Source of the DNA: Paraburkholderia hiiakae
GTDB lineage: Bacteria > Pseudomonadota > Gammaproteobacteria > Burkholderiales > Burkholderiaceae
Length of the DNA stretch: 64,000 bases
Reading direction: 5' to 3'
Assembly: GCF_904848665.1 (NCBI RefSeq)
Contig: NZ_CAJHCQ010000016.1
Span: 124,001-188,000 of the forward strand
Position numbers and translations under genes: made by a program. This document shows positions 52,743-61,765 of the stretch, piece by piece. The notes under the pieces were generated by a model, which was not told where the DNA came from, did not search any database, and saw only the letters and a list, made by a program, of their open reading frames with translations. Every line of letters starts with the position of its first letter. The first letter of the stretch is position 1.

Positions 52743-54729
52743 CATCAGGCGCCCCGGTCCGCGGGAAATCGCGACGCTGCTCGCGCCGTTTCCGGGGCGC
52801 GCCGCGATCGTCACGCGCATTGCGCTGATCTGCGCGCTCACGGTGCTCGTGACGACCGGCTACGCCACGCCCGACGCCTCGACTTCCGTCTATATCGTGT
52901 TGTTCCTGAACCGACCCGACCGCATGACGAGCATCGTCATGTCGTTCGCCTTGATGCTGCTCGTGACCGTGATCATCGGCATCGTGATGATCTTCGCAAT
53001 CCTCACGATCGATCAACCGCCGCTGCGGGTGGCGAGCATGGCGTTGCTATCGTTCGGACTGCTATTCGCGACCTCGGCAAGCAAGCTTCGGCCAATCGGC
53101 GCGATCCTTGCGATGATCGTCGGCTTCGGGCTCGACGAGCTTGGCCTCGCGCCAGTCGGCGAAGCGGCCACGCGCGGCCTGATGTACGCGTGGCTGATGG
53201 TGGCGATTCCGATTGGTCTCGCGATCGTCGTGAACCTGGTGATCGCGCCGTCGCCGCGCCGGCTCGCCACCGCGCAGCTTGCACGGCGCCTGAGGCTCGC
53301 TGCGCGCCGCCTCACGGACACGGCGACCGTCGAGGAGCGCGCTGCATTCGAGGCGTGCCTGCGGGAGGGCGACCATCAGATCCTCTCGTGGCTCAAGCTC
53401 TCGAAACTCGAAGGCACGTTGACACCGGCCGACGCTGCACCGCTGCGCCAGGCGGCGGCGTCCACAACAGCGATCCTGGTCGCGACGGAATTCGCGGCGA
53501 GCGAACCCGGCGCGCGCCTGCCCGACGCGTGCGCGGCGCAGCTTGCCGAAACGATGACGCAGATGGCCGCAATGCTCGATGCGGGCGGCTATCCCGTGGA
53601 TGTCACGCTCGATGTGCCGGCCCTGGGCGAGGGAACCGCGCTACAGGCGCTCGTGCTCGCAGACCTGCGCGCCGCGCTGGAGGGGTTCGCGGTGCCGCCC
53701 CCGCAGGCCGCCGCAGCGCCGGTTCCTGCTCCTGAGAAAACCGCCGAGCCACCCAAGCGCAGCGGCTTTTTCGACACCGATGCCTTCACGAATCCCGATC
53801 ACGTCCGTTACGCGCTGAAGACCACGGCAGCGGCGATGTTCTGCTACGTGCTGTATCAGCAGCTCGACTGGCAGGGCATCCATACGTGCTTCATCACCTG
53901 CTATATGGTCTCGCTCAGCACCACGGCCGAGACCGTCGAGAAGCTGACACTGCGGATCACGGGCTGTCTCGTCGGCGCCTTGCTCGGCACGGCGGCGATC
54001 GTGTTCGTGACGCCTCATCTAACCTCGGCGGGCGAGCTGATGGCGCTGGTGTTCGCGGGCGCGTGGCTAGCCGCATGGGTGGCCATGGGGTCGGCGCGGA
54101 TCTCGTATGCGGGCATGCAGATCGCGTTCGCCTTCTTCCTGTGCGTGATCCAGGGCGCGGCGCCCGCGTTCGACCTCACGCTCGCACGCGACCGCGTGAT
54201 CGGCATCTTGATCGGCAACGTTGTGATCTATCTGGTCTTCACGCGTGTCTGGCCCGTGAGCATCGCCAGCCGCATCGACACGACGCTCAAAGCGCTTATC
54301 GCGCAGTGGACCCGCATCGCGCACGCAGCGGACACCCGCACGCGCAGCGCGCTCGCGGGAGGCGCGCTCGCCCAGTACGGCGGACTGCGCCAGGATCTCG
54401 GCCTGATTCACTACGAGCCTTCGTGGGTACGTCCCGAGCCCGACTGGGTAGCGAGCCGGCGTCGCGCGCTCGCGGAGCTCGAGGCGCTGGAGGCGCCGCT
54501 GGTTCTCGCGGCAGGGCGCGCGGGCGCGGCGCGGCTGGGTGAAATCGCCCAGCGTCTCGCGGCGGGTGACGACGCGCACGTGCAAGCCTCACAGCATGCC
54601 GCCGGGGACCGCATGGCGGATCCCGCCCTCGATGCGCTCCAGAACGTCATCGCAAAGCGGTTCGGACAGATCGCCGATATCACGCGCCCAGCTTCGGCCA
54701 CGGAGACGACGACCGATGCGCGCCCCTGA
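52723..54729 (+). CDS. mdtO: MdtO-like FUSC family inner-membrane transporter
   Basis: 668 residues. Two sets of transmembrane helices (about residues 25-170 and 360-520) with a cytoplasmic helical part in between, the layout of FUSC/aromatic acid exporter proteins such as AaeB and MdtO. With MdtN and MdtP it forms a tripartite pump; relatives export aromatic acids or sulfonamide-type compounds. A Pro/Ala-rich linker is seen near residue 330. Confidence 0.83.
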   Translation: MASLAADIRRPGPREIATLLAPFPGRAAIVTRIALICALTVLVTTGYATPDASTSVYIVLFLNRPDRMTSIVMSFALMLLVTVIIGIVMIFAILTIDQPPLRVASMALLSFGLLFATSASKLRPIGAILAMIVGFGLDELGLAPVGEAATRGLMYAWLMVAIPIGLAIVVNLVIAPSPRRLATAQLARRLRLAARRLTDTATVEERAAFEACLREGDHQILSWLKLSKLEGTLTPADAAPLRQAAASTTAILVATEFAASEPGARLPDACAAQLAETMTQMAAMLDAGGYPVDVTLDVPALGEGTALQALVLADLRAALEGFAVPPPQAAAAPVPAPEKTAEPPKRSGFFDTDAFTNPDHVRYALKTTAAAMFCYVLYQQLDWQGIHTCFITCYMVSLSTTAETVEKLTLRITGCLVGALLGTAAIVFVTPHLTSAGELMALVFAGAWLAAWVAMGSARISYAGMQIAFAFFLCVIQGAAPAFDLTLARDRVIGILIGNVVIYLVFTRVWPVSIASRIDTTLKALIAQWTRIAHAADTRTRSALAGGALAQYGGLRQDLGLIHYEPSWVRPEPDWVASRRRALAELEALEAPLVLAAGRAGAARLGEIAQRLAAGDDAHVQASQHAAGDRMADPALDALQNVIAKRFGQIADITRPASATETTTDARP

Positions 54730-56299
54730 ACCGACGCCCCGGCTTATCGGATTGGCTGCTGCGTTGGCTGCCGCATTGACTGTATCGGGATTCGAGGGCT
54801 GCGCGACGTCGTCGATCGATCTCGCGCCTCCCGCGGCGGACCGACCGTGGCAGCCGCAGACGGACGGCGACGGCAACATCGTGCCCGGGCCGCCGCGCAG
54901 CGCCAGCGACGCGGCGCAGGTTGGCTACACGTTGCCGCGCAGCGCCGCGCTGGCCTCGATCGAACCCGCGGCGGCACTCGATGCGAACCACGCGTACACG
55001 CTGGCCGAGCTGATCGATCTCGCGGAGTCCACGAACCCGCTCACGCGCATCGCCTGGAACGACGCGCGCAATGCAGCGCTCGCGGCGGGCATCGCGAAGA
55101 CCGCGTATTTGCCGCAACTCACCGCCACCGCCATGGGCGGATACGAGGCGGCGAGCGGCGCGGCGTCGACGCCGCTGCTCGGCAACACATCGACCAACTC
55201 GAACATTCACGGCACCGTTTCGGTGCTCTCGCTGCAGTGGCTGCTGTTCGATTTCGGCGGCCGCCGCGCGCGCCTCGATGCTGCGAAGCAGCTTTCCGTG
55301 GCGGCAAACATCGCGTTCACCTCGGTTCACCAGCACGTGATCCACGACGTGAGCATTGCGTACTACACATACGAAGCGGCCAGCGCGAGGGAGCACACCG
55401 CACAGCAGGCGCTCGACAACGCGGATGGCATTCTCAGCGCCGCACGTGCACGGCGAAAGCAGGGCGTGGGCACGGTGGTCGAAGTCGCGCAGGCCACGCA
55501 GAACCGCGCACAAGCCAATCTGCTGAAGGTGCAGGCGGACGGCGCCGTGAGCGACAGCTATCTGAGCCTTGTGTCGGCGCTTGGCATTTCACCGTTGTCG
55601 AAACCGGTGATCGCCCCGTTGCCTGCGCACTCGCTCACGCCGGCGCTGCACCAGAGCGTCGACGAAATCGTTGCGGATGCGATTGCGCGGCGGCCGGACG
55701 TGCAGGGCGCGTATGCGCTAGAGCAGGCCAACCAGGCGAAGATCCGCGCGGCCGAATCGGCGTTCATGCCGAAGATATTCCTCTCCGCCACGGCCGCGTA
55801 CGGCACCGGCACGACGTCGATCACGGCGATTCCCCCGGTTGGCGATCAGGCGGCCACGGTGAACCTGAACGGCAGCCGCCGCAGCGGCAGCATCTTCCTC
55901 GGCGTGACGATTCCCCTATACGACGGCGGCTTGCGTTCCGCCGTGCTGATGCAGGCGCGCAACGACGCGGACAGTGCGTCCGCGCAACTGACCCATACGA
56001 GGCAGGAAGCTGTCAGGCAGATCGTTGCCGCGCAGAACGGGCTCTCCACGAGCCTCGCGTCGAACGACGCCGCGAAGGCGCTGGTCGAGGCCGCGCAGAC
56101 GACCTACGATGCGACGTTTGCCGCGTACCGGCACGGCGTCGGCACCATCACCGACGCGCTCCTCACGCAGAACCAGCTTCTCGCTGCGCAGAACGCGTAT
56201 GCGGACAGCTACAGCGCCGCGCTTTCCGCCGCCGCGACGCTCGCCCTTGCGACCGGCGAGATCGGTGCGCCGTCACTGGAAGGCGCAGCATCTCCGTAG
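54716..56299 (+). CDS. mdtP: MdtP-like outer-membrane efflux lipoprotein
   Basis: 527 residues of the TolC/OprM family (NodT type). Signal peptide with Cys29 (FEGC, a weak lipobox), then two repeats of the outer-membrane efflux domain with long helices and beta strands (RRQGV-like RKQGVGTVVEVAQA, YRHGVGTITDALLTQNQLL). It forms the outer-membrane channel of the pump. Starts inside the end of mdtO. It carries a longer N-terminal region (residues 30-95) than the usual family members. Confidence 0.86.
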   Translation: MRAPEPTPRLIGLAAALAAALTVSGFEGCATSSIDLAPPAADRPWQPQTDGDGNIVPGPPRSASDAAQVGYTLPRSAALASIEPAAALDANHAYTLAELIDLAESTNPLTRIAWNDARNAALAAGIAKTAYLPQLTATAMGGYEAASGAASTPLLGNTSTNSNIHGTVSVLSLQWLLFDFGGRRARLDAAKQLSVAANIAFTSVHQHVIHDVSIAYYTYEAASAREHTAQQALDNADGILSAARARRKQGVGTVVEVAQATQNRAQANLLKVQADGAVSDSYLSLVSALGISPLSKPVIAPLPAHSLTPALHQSVDEIVADAIARRPDVQGAYALEQANQAKIRAAESAFMPKIFLSATAAYGTGTTSITAIPPVGDQAATVNLNGSRRSGSIFLGVTIPLYDGGLRSAVLMQARNDADSASAQLTHTRQEAVRQIVAAQNGLSTSLASNDAAKALVEAAQTTYDATFAAYRHGVGTITDALLTQNQLLAAQNAYADSYSAALSAAATLALATGEIGAPSLEGAASP

Positions 56300-56327
56300 G
56301 ACCACCGAAGACGGTGTGCCCGCCGTA

Positions 56328-56681
56328 TCAACTACCAAAATAGATCGTGCAAAAGCTAGCCGGGCCAACACAGTTGGACGGTGCGGGCATAGGCATACGT
56401 GAGCCCGCAGCCGAGGTGCTCTCCATCGATACACCACCCATATCAGTTTGCGCTGAGTTTTGCGCGGATTGCCCCGCTGCGACCTTGGCCTCCGCTGCCT
56501 GAATATCAGCCGGATAGTTGATGTCGTCGCCGCGGCCCGGGCTGTACCCGGCCTGCTCGACGCGCACGAGATCCGCACGCACTTCGGCGCGTGTGAGGGG
56601 TTGGGTGGACTGCGCGAAGCTATACGCAGGAGCGGCGACGGCGGAGGCAGCAACGAGAATGCTGAGAAGAATCCTGGACAT
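56328..56681 (-). CDS. DUF4148 family secreted protein
   Basis: 117 residues. Signal peptide MSRILLSILVAASAVAAPAY, cleavage likely after the SFA that follows it. Then the DUF4148 motif LTRAEVRADLVRVEQAGYSP and an Ala/Gln-rich tail. DUF4148 proteins are short, periplasmic and abundant in Burkholderia; function unknown. TAGGAG precedes ATG 56681. It faces the mdtP gene and is divergent from the hydrolase, and its promoter carries box 4. Confidence 0.85.
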   Translation of the reverse strand: MSRILLSILVAASAVAAPAYSFAQSTQPLTRAEVRADLVRVEQAGYSPGRGDDINYPADIQAAEAKVAAGQSAQNSAQTDMGGVSMESTSAAGSRMPMPAPSNCVGPASFCTIYFGS

Positions 56682-56822
56682 GATCAATACTCCTATATAT
56701 CTGCAAATCGGATGAGTCGGGAAAGAAAGCCGCAGCATCGACTGTGCATGGACGCGAAGACAGGCTTGGCGAAGGACAACTTGAAACTTGGCTAAGCGAG
56801 GCAAAGCGTTACTGCGTGGTTG

Positions 56823-56869
56823 CAGTGTAGGTAGGCGCTTGCGTCGGCAAGGTTACCCAATCGTTACAA
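56823..56869 (-). promoter_or_regulatory. shared promoter box 4 (DUF4148 gene)
   Basis: Minus strand: TTGTAAC at 56869-56863, GGGTAAC about 11 bases on and TACACTG at 56829-56823, again 33 bases between outer elements. One base of the -10 element differs from the other copies. Confidence 0.65.
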
Positions 56870-56928
56870 GAAAATAACAAGTCTTCCGTCCCTTTGATTC
56901 GACGCAGCGAAGCAGGCGCGTCATTTTT

Positions 56929-56975
56929 TTGTAATAGCTGGGTAACCCTCTCGTTCGCGGCCGCTTTTTAGACTG
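56929..56975 (+). promoter_or_regulatory. shared promoter box 3 (secreted hydrolase gene)
   Basis: TTGTAAT (56929-56935), GGTAAC, then TAGACTG (56969-56975); 33 bases between outer elements. It lies about 50 bases before the hydrolase start. Confidence 0.7.
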
Positions 56976-57025
56976 GCCGTGTTGTCAATCGACTGGTTCA
57001 CTTCGCGACATTCCAAGGAGCTGCA

Positions 57026-57805
57026 ATGTCTTTCCCTTCTTTTCGTTCTGCCGTTGCGCACGCAGCAGCGGCGCTTTGTCTGGTTGCCGGCGCCGTCACG
57101 ACAGCGCAGGCCGCGCCCATCAAGAACGTCGTCCTCGTGCACGGCGCCTTCGTGGGTGGCGCGGGATGGCGTCCGGTGTACGACATTCTTACGAAGGACG
57201 GCTATAACGTGACGCTCGTGCAAGAACCGCTGACGTCATTCAAGGACGACGTGACGGCTGCGAAGCGCGTCATCGATAGCCTCGACGGCCCGTGCGTGCT
57301 CGTCGGCCATAGCTACGGCGGCGCCATCATCACGGAGGCGGGCAACGACGAACACGTGAAGTCGCTCGTCTACATTGCGGCTCACGCACTCGATGTCGGC
57401 GAAACCGAAGTCTCGAATGGCAAGCGTTATCCCAACGCGACGCCTCACGAGGACATCGTGAAAACGGCGGACGACTATCTCTATCTGAATCCGGCCGACT
57501 ATCCGCGTGATTTCGCGGCCGATCTTCCGATCGCGCAGGCTGAGTTCGAGGCCCATGAACAAATGCCAACTGCGGCAGGCGTATTCACGTCGCAGATCCC
57601 TGATCCGGCATGGAAGATCAAGCCGACGTTTTATATGGTCGCGAAGGCGGACAAGATCATCAACCCGGACCTCGAGCGCATGTACGCGAAGCGCGCTCAC
57701 GCCCAAACCGTGGAAGTCGATGGCGCCAGCCATTCGGTGTATGAGTCGCATCCGAAGGAAGTGGCGGCGCTGATCGAGCAGGCGGCTCAACAACAAGGGC
57801 AGTGA
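57026..57805 (+). CDS. secreted alpha/beta hydrolase
   Basis: 259 residues. Signal peptide to about residue 29 (TAQA|AP), then an alpha/beta hydrolase of the salicylate-esterase/MES type: oxyanion HGAF, nucleophile Ser96 in GHSYGG and His in DGASHSVYESHP. It should hydrolyse an ester in the periplasm. CAAGGAG precedes ATG 57026. Its promoter carries the shared box, so it is probably controlled by the two-component system 7 kb away. Confidence 0.84.
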   Translation: MSFPSFRSAVAHAAAALCLVAGAVTTAQAAPIKNVVLVHGAFVGGAGWRPVYDILTKDGYNVTLVQEPLTSFKDDVTAAKRVIDSLDGPCVLVGHSYGGAIITEAGNDEHVKSLVYIAAHALDVGETEVSNGKRYPNATPHEDIVKTADDYLYLNPADYPRDFAADLPIAQAEFEAHEQMPTAAGVFTSQIPDPAWKIKPTFYMVAKADKIINPDLERMYAKRAHAQTVEVDGASHSVYESHPKEVAALIEQAAQQQGQ

Positions 57806-57869
57806 CGGTTTGCTTCGGTCAACACAACGCGATCGCGCGCGGGCAGTTGCCGCGCGCCGTTTCCCTGCG

Positions 57870-58391
57870 CTACTTGACCGTGGCCTCCGCCTGTGCGACG
57901 ACCTCTCTCAGTTCCCCTGTTGCGAGATCCAGGACGAAGCCGCGTATGGTGATTTCCGACGGTACCCATGGATGCGACCGGAGCTTCAACATCTGCTTTC
58001 TCGTTGCCTCATTGACGTCGGTATAGAAGTGGAACTTTGCAGGACTGACCGCCAGCACTCCGGTGTGTTTGTGCAGATGATCCTCAAAGGTCTCGTCCGT
58101 AAATAGCTCCATCCCGCATCCTGTGTGGCCAACGATCATGATTTCCTTCACGCCAAGAACGTGAATCGAAAACATGAGCGAGCGCACCACGTCATCGGTA
58201 ACGACGGTTCCCACATTGCGAATCAGATCTGCATCTGCGGGTTTGATATCGAGACGCTCCAGCAGTCCGTTCATACGCGGATCCATGCACGTGATGATCG
58301 CGACCTTCGGAGCCGGCTTGTTCGCCAGCGACGGATCGTGGTGCTTTGCGCTTGCTTGACTCGAAATAATGGCGTGTTCGATCAGACTCAT
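57870..58391 (-). CDS. beta-carbonic anhydrase
   Basis: 173 residues of the beta class, interconverting CO2 and bicarbonate. Zinc ligands are Cys35 and Asp37 (CMDPRM) and His89 and Cys92 (GHTGC). The protein is short, like the plant-type and mycobacterial enzymes of this group, and has no signal peptide. It is convergent with the hydrolase gene and has no visible operon partner. Confidence 0.87.
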   Translation of the reverse strand: MSLIEHAIISSQASAKHHDPSLANKPAPKVAIITCMDPRMNGLLERLDIKPADADLIRNVGTVVTDDVVRSLMFSIHVLGVKEIMIVGHTGCGMELFTDETFEDHLHKHTGVLAVSPAKFHFYTDVNEATRKQMLKLRSHPWVPSEITIRGFVLDLATGELREVVAQAEATVK

Positions 58392-58852
58392 CTGGATTCT
58401 CCGTCTGTGCGCTTCAGGATCGATATCTTCGATTGCGTGAAAACGCGATTTATCGGCATTCCTTAAAGAATCACCACGGAAGGAGGCCGAAGGGGTGGCG
58501 ACAGGCTATGGGTGAGCGTGGCAGCGGCCCGTTCCGGATAGCTTCAGTCGTGTCCGGGTAGCGGATTTGATTCTGGACGAGTTTCGACGCGAAAACATCG
58601 TGACCCCTGGCAATTCAATTGTTCTCTCCAGGCAAGCATTTCGCCAAGCCCATAAGTGGGTACAGAACTCGCTACCGGGAATTTCGTCACGATGGCCCGA
58701 AACAGGCAGTCAACGTCCCGAAACGAACGCAATCAGCGCTTGAGCGGAAGCTCGCGGGAATTACAGTGATGCTGTTGCCGTCGGACTCGACGACCTCTTC
58801 GACTTCGAACCGGGAGATCGAGGCGAAAAAAGGTGAAAACACGAGAATCGGA
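58392..58852. other. divergent intergenic region
   Basis: About 460 bases between the carbonic anhydrase gene (minus strand) and the LysR gene (plus strand). The LysR frame is open upstream to 58619 but without family sequence. Nothing else seen. Confidence 0.5.
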
Positions 58853-59734
58853 ATGCTTGACATTGAAGAGCTGCAGACTTTTGTTGAGGTGTCCGACGCA
58901 GGTGGTCTTACGCCCGCCGCGCGGCGACTCGGCCTCTCGAAATCTGTCGTCAGTCGCAGGCTCGCTCGGCTGGAGAGCGAGTTGGGCGTTCAACTCGTTT
59001 CGCGTACCACACGAGGCGCAACGCTCACGGAGGCCGGTGCGACTTTTCGCGAATACGCCGCACGAATATGCGCCGACCTGGATCTGGCGCGAGAAACCAT
59101 CCTTCCCACCGGCGAACTGCGCGGCCGTCTCCGGATCGCGGCCCCAGTATCGTTCGGCGCGACTCACCTCGCGCCGTTACTTGTCGATCTGGCTAAACGA
59201 CATCCTCTTCTTCATCTTCTGACCTCCTTTAGCGATCATTTCGTCGACGTGGTGAACGATGGATTCGACGCGGCCATCCGCATTGGTCATCTTGCGGACT
59301 CTAACCTGATAGCCCGTCGTATCGGTCCGATATCTGGAAAGCTTGTGGCCAGCCCGGCCTATATTCGAACCCATGGCGAACCCCGATCTCCAGACGAAAT
59401 TGCGGAACACGAAGCAATCTTCCAGCATGCCGAAACATGGAGATTCGTTGACGGCGACTCGGTTGTGATGGTCAATCCGCGCGGGCGGTTCACCGCCAAC
59501 AACGGCCAGGCGCTCGTCGCCGCTGCGCTCGCCGGGTTAGGCATTACGGCACTTCCCGATTTTCTGACGGCTGACCACGTGGCCTCTGGTTCGCTCGTCC
59601 CGATCATGTGCAAATTCCCTGTTCAGGAAGCCGGAATCTACGTTGTGCGGCCGCCAGGCGCGCATCCACCGCGCAAGGTGCGCGTGCTCATCGAGATGCT
59701 GGTCGAACACTTCAGCGGTCGCAGCCCGCTGTAA
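58853..59734 (+). CDS. LysR-type transcriptional regulator
   Basis: 293 residues from ATG 58853, where MLDIEELQTFVEVSDAGGLT matches the family start; helix-turn-helix in LTPAARRLGLSKSVVSRRLA. The effector domain follows from about residue 90. It lies upstream of an azoreductase and a flavin oxidoreductase gene on the same strand and may regulate them, as related regulators do for quinone and azo-dye reductases. Confidence 0.87.
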   Translation: MLDIEELQTFVEVSDAGGLTPAARRLGLSKSVVSRRLARLESELGVQLVSRTTRGATLTEAGATFREYAARICADLDLARETILPTGELRGRLRIAAPVSFGATHLAPLLVDLAKRHPLLHLLTSFSDHFVDVVNDGFDAAIRIGHLADSNLIARRIGPISGKLVASPAYIRTHGEPRSPDEIAEHEAIFQHAETWRFVDGDSVVMVNPRGRFTANNGQALVAAALAGLGITALPDFLTADHVASGSLVPIMCKFPVQEAGIYVVRPPGAHPPRKVRVLIEMLVEHFSGRSPL

Positions 59735-59899
59735 GCCGCCGGTTATCACGGAACGCCGGTGGCTGGATTTCACGCTGGAAGACTGAACGTGCCAGCGGTG
59801 TTGCCAGTCTGGCGACAGTGAGTCGCCGGACCCGGCTCTACCGCATCCCGCCGGACAGGGTTAGCCTTTGAACTCTTCTAATGAGAGACCTGTCCTGTC

Positions 59900-60496
59900 A
59901 TGACCACGATCCTTCAAATCAACTCGGCGGCCCGCTCGCAAGGCGCAACTTCGACGCTGCTCCTCAACGAACTGACCGGGAAGCTTCAGCAATCGAATCC
60001 GGGCGCGCGCGTTGTCGTCCGCAATCTGCAGGCTGATCCGCTGCCCCACCTCGACGATGCGATCCTCGGCGCGTTCTTCACGCCGGGCGACCAGCGGACC
60101 CCTGAGCAGGCGGCTATCTCTGGCCGCAGCGAGGCGCTGATCGCTGAATTGCAGGCGGCCGACATCGTAGTGATCGGCGCACCGATGTACAACTTCGGAA
60201 TCTCCTCGCAGTTGAAGACCTACTTCGACTTTATCGCTCGTGCCGGCATCTCGTTCCAGTACACGGCCGACGGTGCGGAAGGCTTCGTGACGGGCAAAAA
60301 GGTTTTTGTCGTTACGGCCCGCGGTGGCACGTATCTCGGCACGCCGGAAGACGTTCACACGACTTATCTGCGGACATTTCTCGGCTTCCTTGGCATGCGC
60401 GACGTGAACTTTATCTACGCGGAAGGCCTGGCCATGGGCCCGGAGGCAGCGAACGCAGCGCTCGCTGGCGCACGCGCTGCAATCGCTGCGGCGTAA
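59900..60496 (+). CDS. azoR: FMN-dependent NADH-azoreductase
   Basis: 198-residue flavodoxin-fold enzyme. The start TTILQINSAARSQGATSTLL is the FMN phosphate loop; GAPMYNFGISSQLKTYFD near residue 95 and VTARGGTY near 140 are family motifs. It reduces quinones and azo compounds by two electrons and protects against quinone stress. Confidence 0.88.
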   Translation: MTTILQINSAARSQGATSTLLLNELTGKLQQSNPGARVVVRNLQADPLPHLDDAILGAFFTPGDQRTPEQAAISGRSEALIAELQAADIVVIGAPMYNFGISSQLKTYFDFIARAGISFQYTADGAEGFVTGKKVFVVTARGGTYLGTPEDVHTTYLRTFLGFLGMRDVNFIYAEGLAMGPEAANAALAGARAAIAAA

Positions 60497-60638
60497 GGAC
60501 GGGGCCGCAGGGTCCGCCCTGCGTGTCGGGAATTCGGGAGTTCGCGAGATCGCGAAACGCTCAACCGGGCTCGGTGACTTCGGCAAGCGTTTGTCGAGGA
60601 CGCCAGCTCATCGGATACTGGATAGAGAAGAACCCAAG

Positions 60639-61664
60639 ATGGAGATCGGACTTTATACGCTTTCGGATTTATCGTCTGTTGGTGTCAACGGACAAAGCGT
60701 CGACGCGCATACGCGGATCAAGGAGATCGCTGCGGCGGCGCAACTGGCGGAGCAAGCCGGCCTGGACCTCTTCGGGATTGGGGAACATCACCGGCTCGAT
60801 TTTGCGGTATCGGCGCCCGCCGTCGTTCTGGCTGCAATCGCCGCTTCGACGAGCACCATTCGCTTGACCAGTGCCGTCACCGTTCTCAGCACGGCGGACC
60901 CGGTGCGTGTCTATGAAGAATTCGCAACGCTCGATCTGGTCTCGGGCGGCCGCGTCGAAATCATCGCAGGGCGTGGGGTTTTCCGTGAGCCGTTCTCCCT
61001 GTTTGACTGCCAGCTTGAAGACTACGACGCATTGTTCGAGGAAAAACTCGCGCTCTTCGATCAGTTGAACCAGTCCGCACGCGTAACCTGGAAGGGACGC
61101 TTTCGCGCGCCGTTGAATGACGCGGAAATTGCGCCGCGCGCTCTGCAACCCACGATTCCGGTCTGGATCGGAGTAGGGGGCTCTCCGGACAGCGTGATCC
61201 GCGCCGGGCGGCTGGGCTTGCCCATGGCGCTCGCCGTGCTTGGCGGCCCTTATCACAAAGCGGGCCAGCTTGCCGCGCTCTATCGATCCGCCGGGCAGCG
61301 CGCCGGGCTTGCTCAATCGCTGCGACTCGCCATCAACGGCCATCTCCACATTGCCGAGTCGTCGCAGGCGGCGCGTGCCGACTTCTATCCTTACTATAGT
61401 CAGTACTGGGTCGATTCGACGCCTGCAAAATCCCCTGGACCGAGAATCCCGCAAGAGGATTTCAATCGATCAATTACGCAAAGCAGCGGGCCCTTTGTTG
61501 GCAGTCCGGCCGAAATTATCGACAAAATCTCACTCCTTCATGAACTGACCGGGATGGACAGGTTCGTTGCGCAGGTCGATATCGGGGGGATGCCATTCAA
61601 TAAAATTGCCGGGATGATCGATCTACTGGCCGAGAAAGTCATTCCCCACGTTCGCGGGCTTTAG
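60639..61664 (+). CDS. luciferase-like (LLM class) flavin-dependent oxidoreductase
   Basis: 341-residue TIM-barrel monooxygenase beginning MEIGLYTLSDLSSVGVNGQS. Family parts are GIGEHHRLDFAVSAP near residue 50, VLSTADPVRVYEEFATLDLV near 90 and GRGVFREPF. It probably uses a flavin supplied as FMNH2 by a reductase such as the neighbouring AzoR. The substrate is unknown. The Shine-Dalgarno (GAAG) is weak. Confidence 0.84.
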   Translation: MEIGLYTLSDLSSVGVNGQSVDAHTRIKEIAAAAQLAEQAGLDLFGIGEHHRLDFAVSAPAVVLAAIAASTSTIRLTSAVTVLSTADPVRVYEEFATLDLVSGGRVEIIAGRGVFREPFSLFDCQLEDYDALFEEKLALFDQLNQSARVTWKGRFRAPLNDAEIAPRALQPTIPVWIGVGGSPDSVIRAGRLGLPMALAVLGGPYHKAGQLAALYRSAGQRAGLAQSLRLAINGHLHIAESSQAARADFYPYYSQYWVDSTPAKSPGPRIPQEDFNRSITQSSGPFVGSPAEIIDKISLLHELTGMDRFVAQVDIGGMPFNKIAGMIDLLAEKVIPHVRGL

Positions 61665-61765
61665 GACTGCGACACTGCCATCGGCGCTGCATTACGCATC
61701 GAAGGCGCATGCTGCAGCAGGCCGATGCAGCAATCGGCGAGGATCAACGTTTGGCCGCTGTCTGG

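Larger units (their letters stand above)
56682..57025. other. divergent regulatory region
   Basis: About 345 bases between the DUF4148 gene and the secreted hydrolase gene, with two facing copies of the shared box. No gene. Confidence 0.7.
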
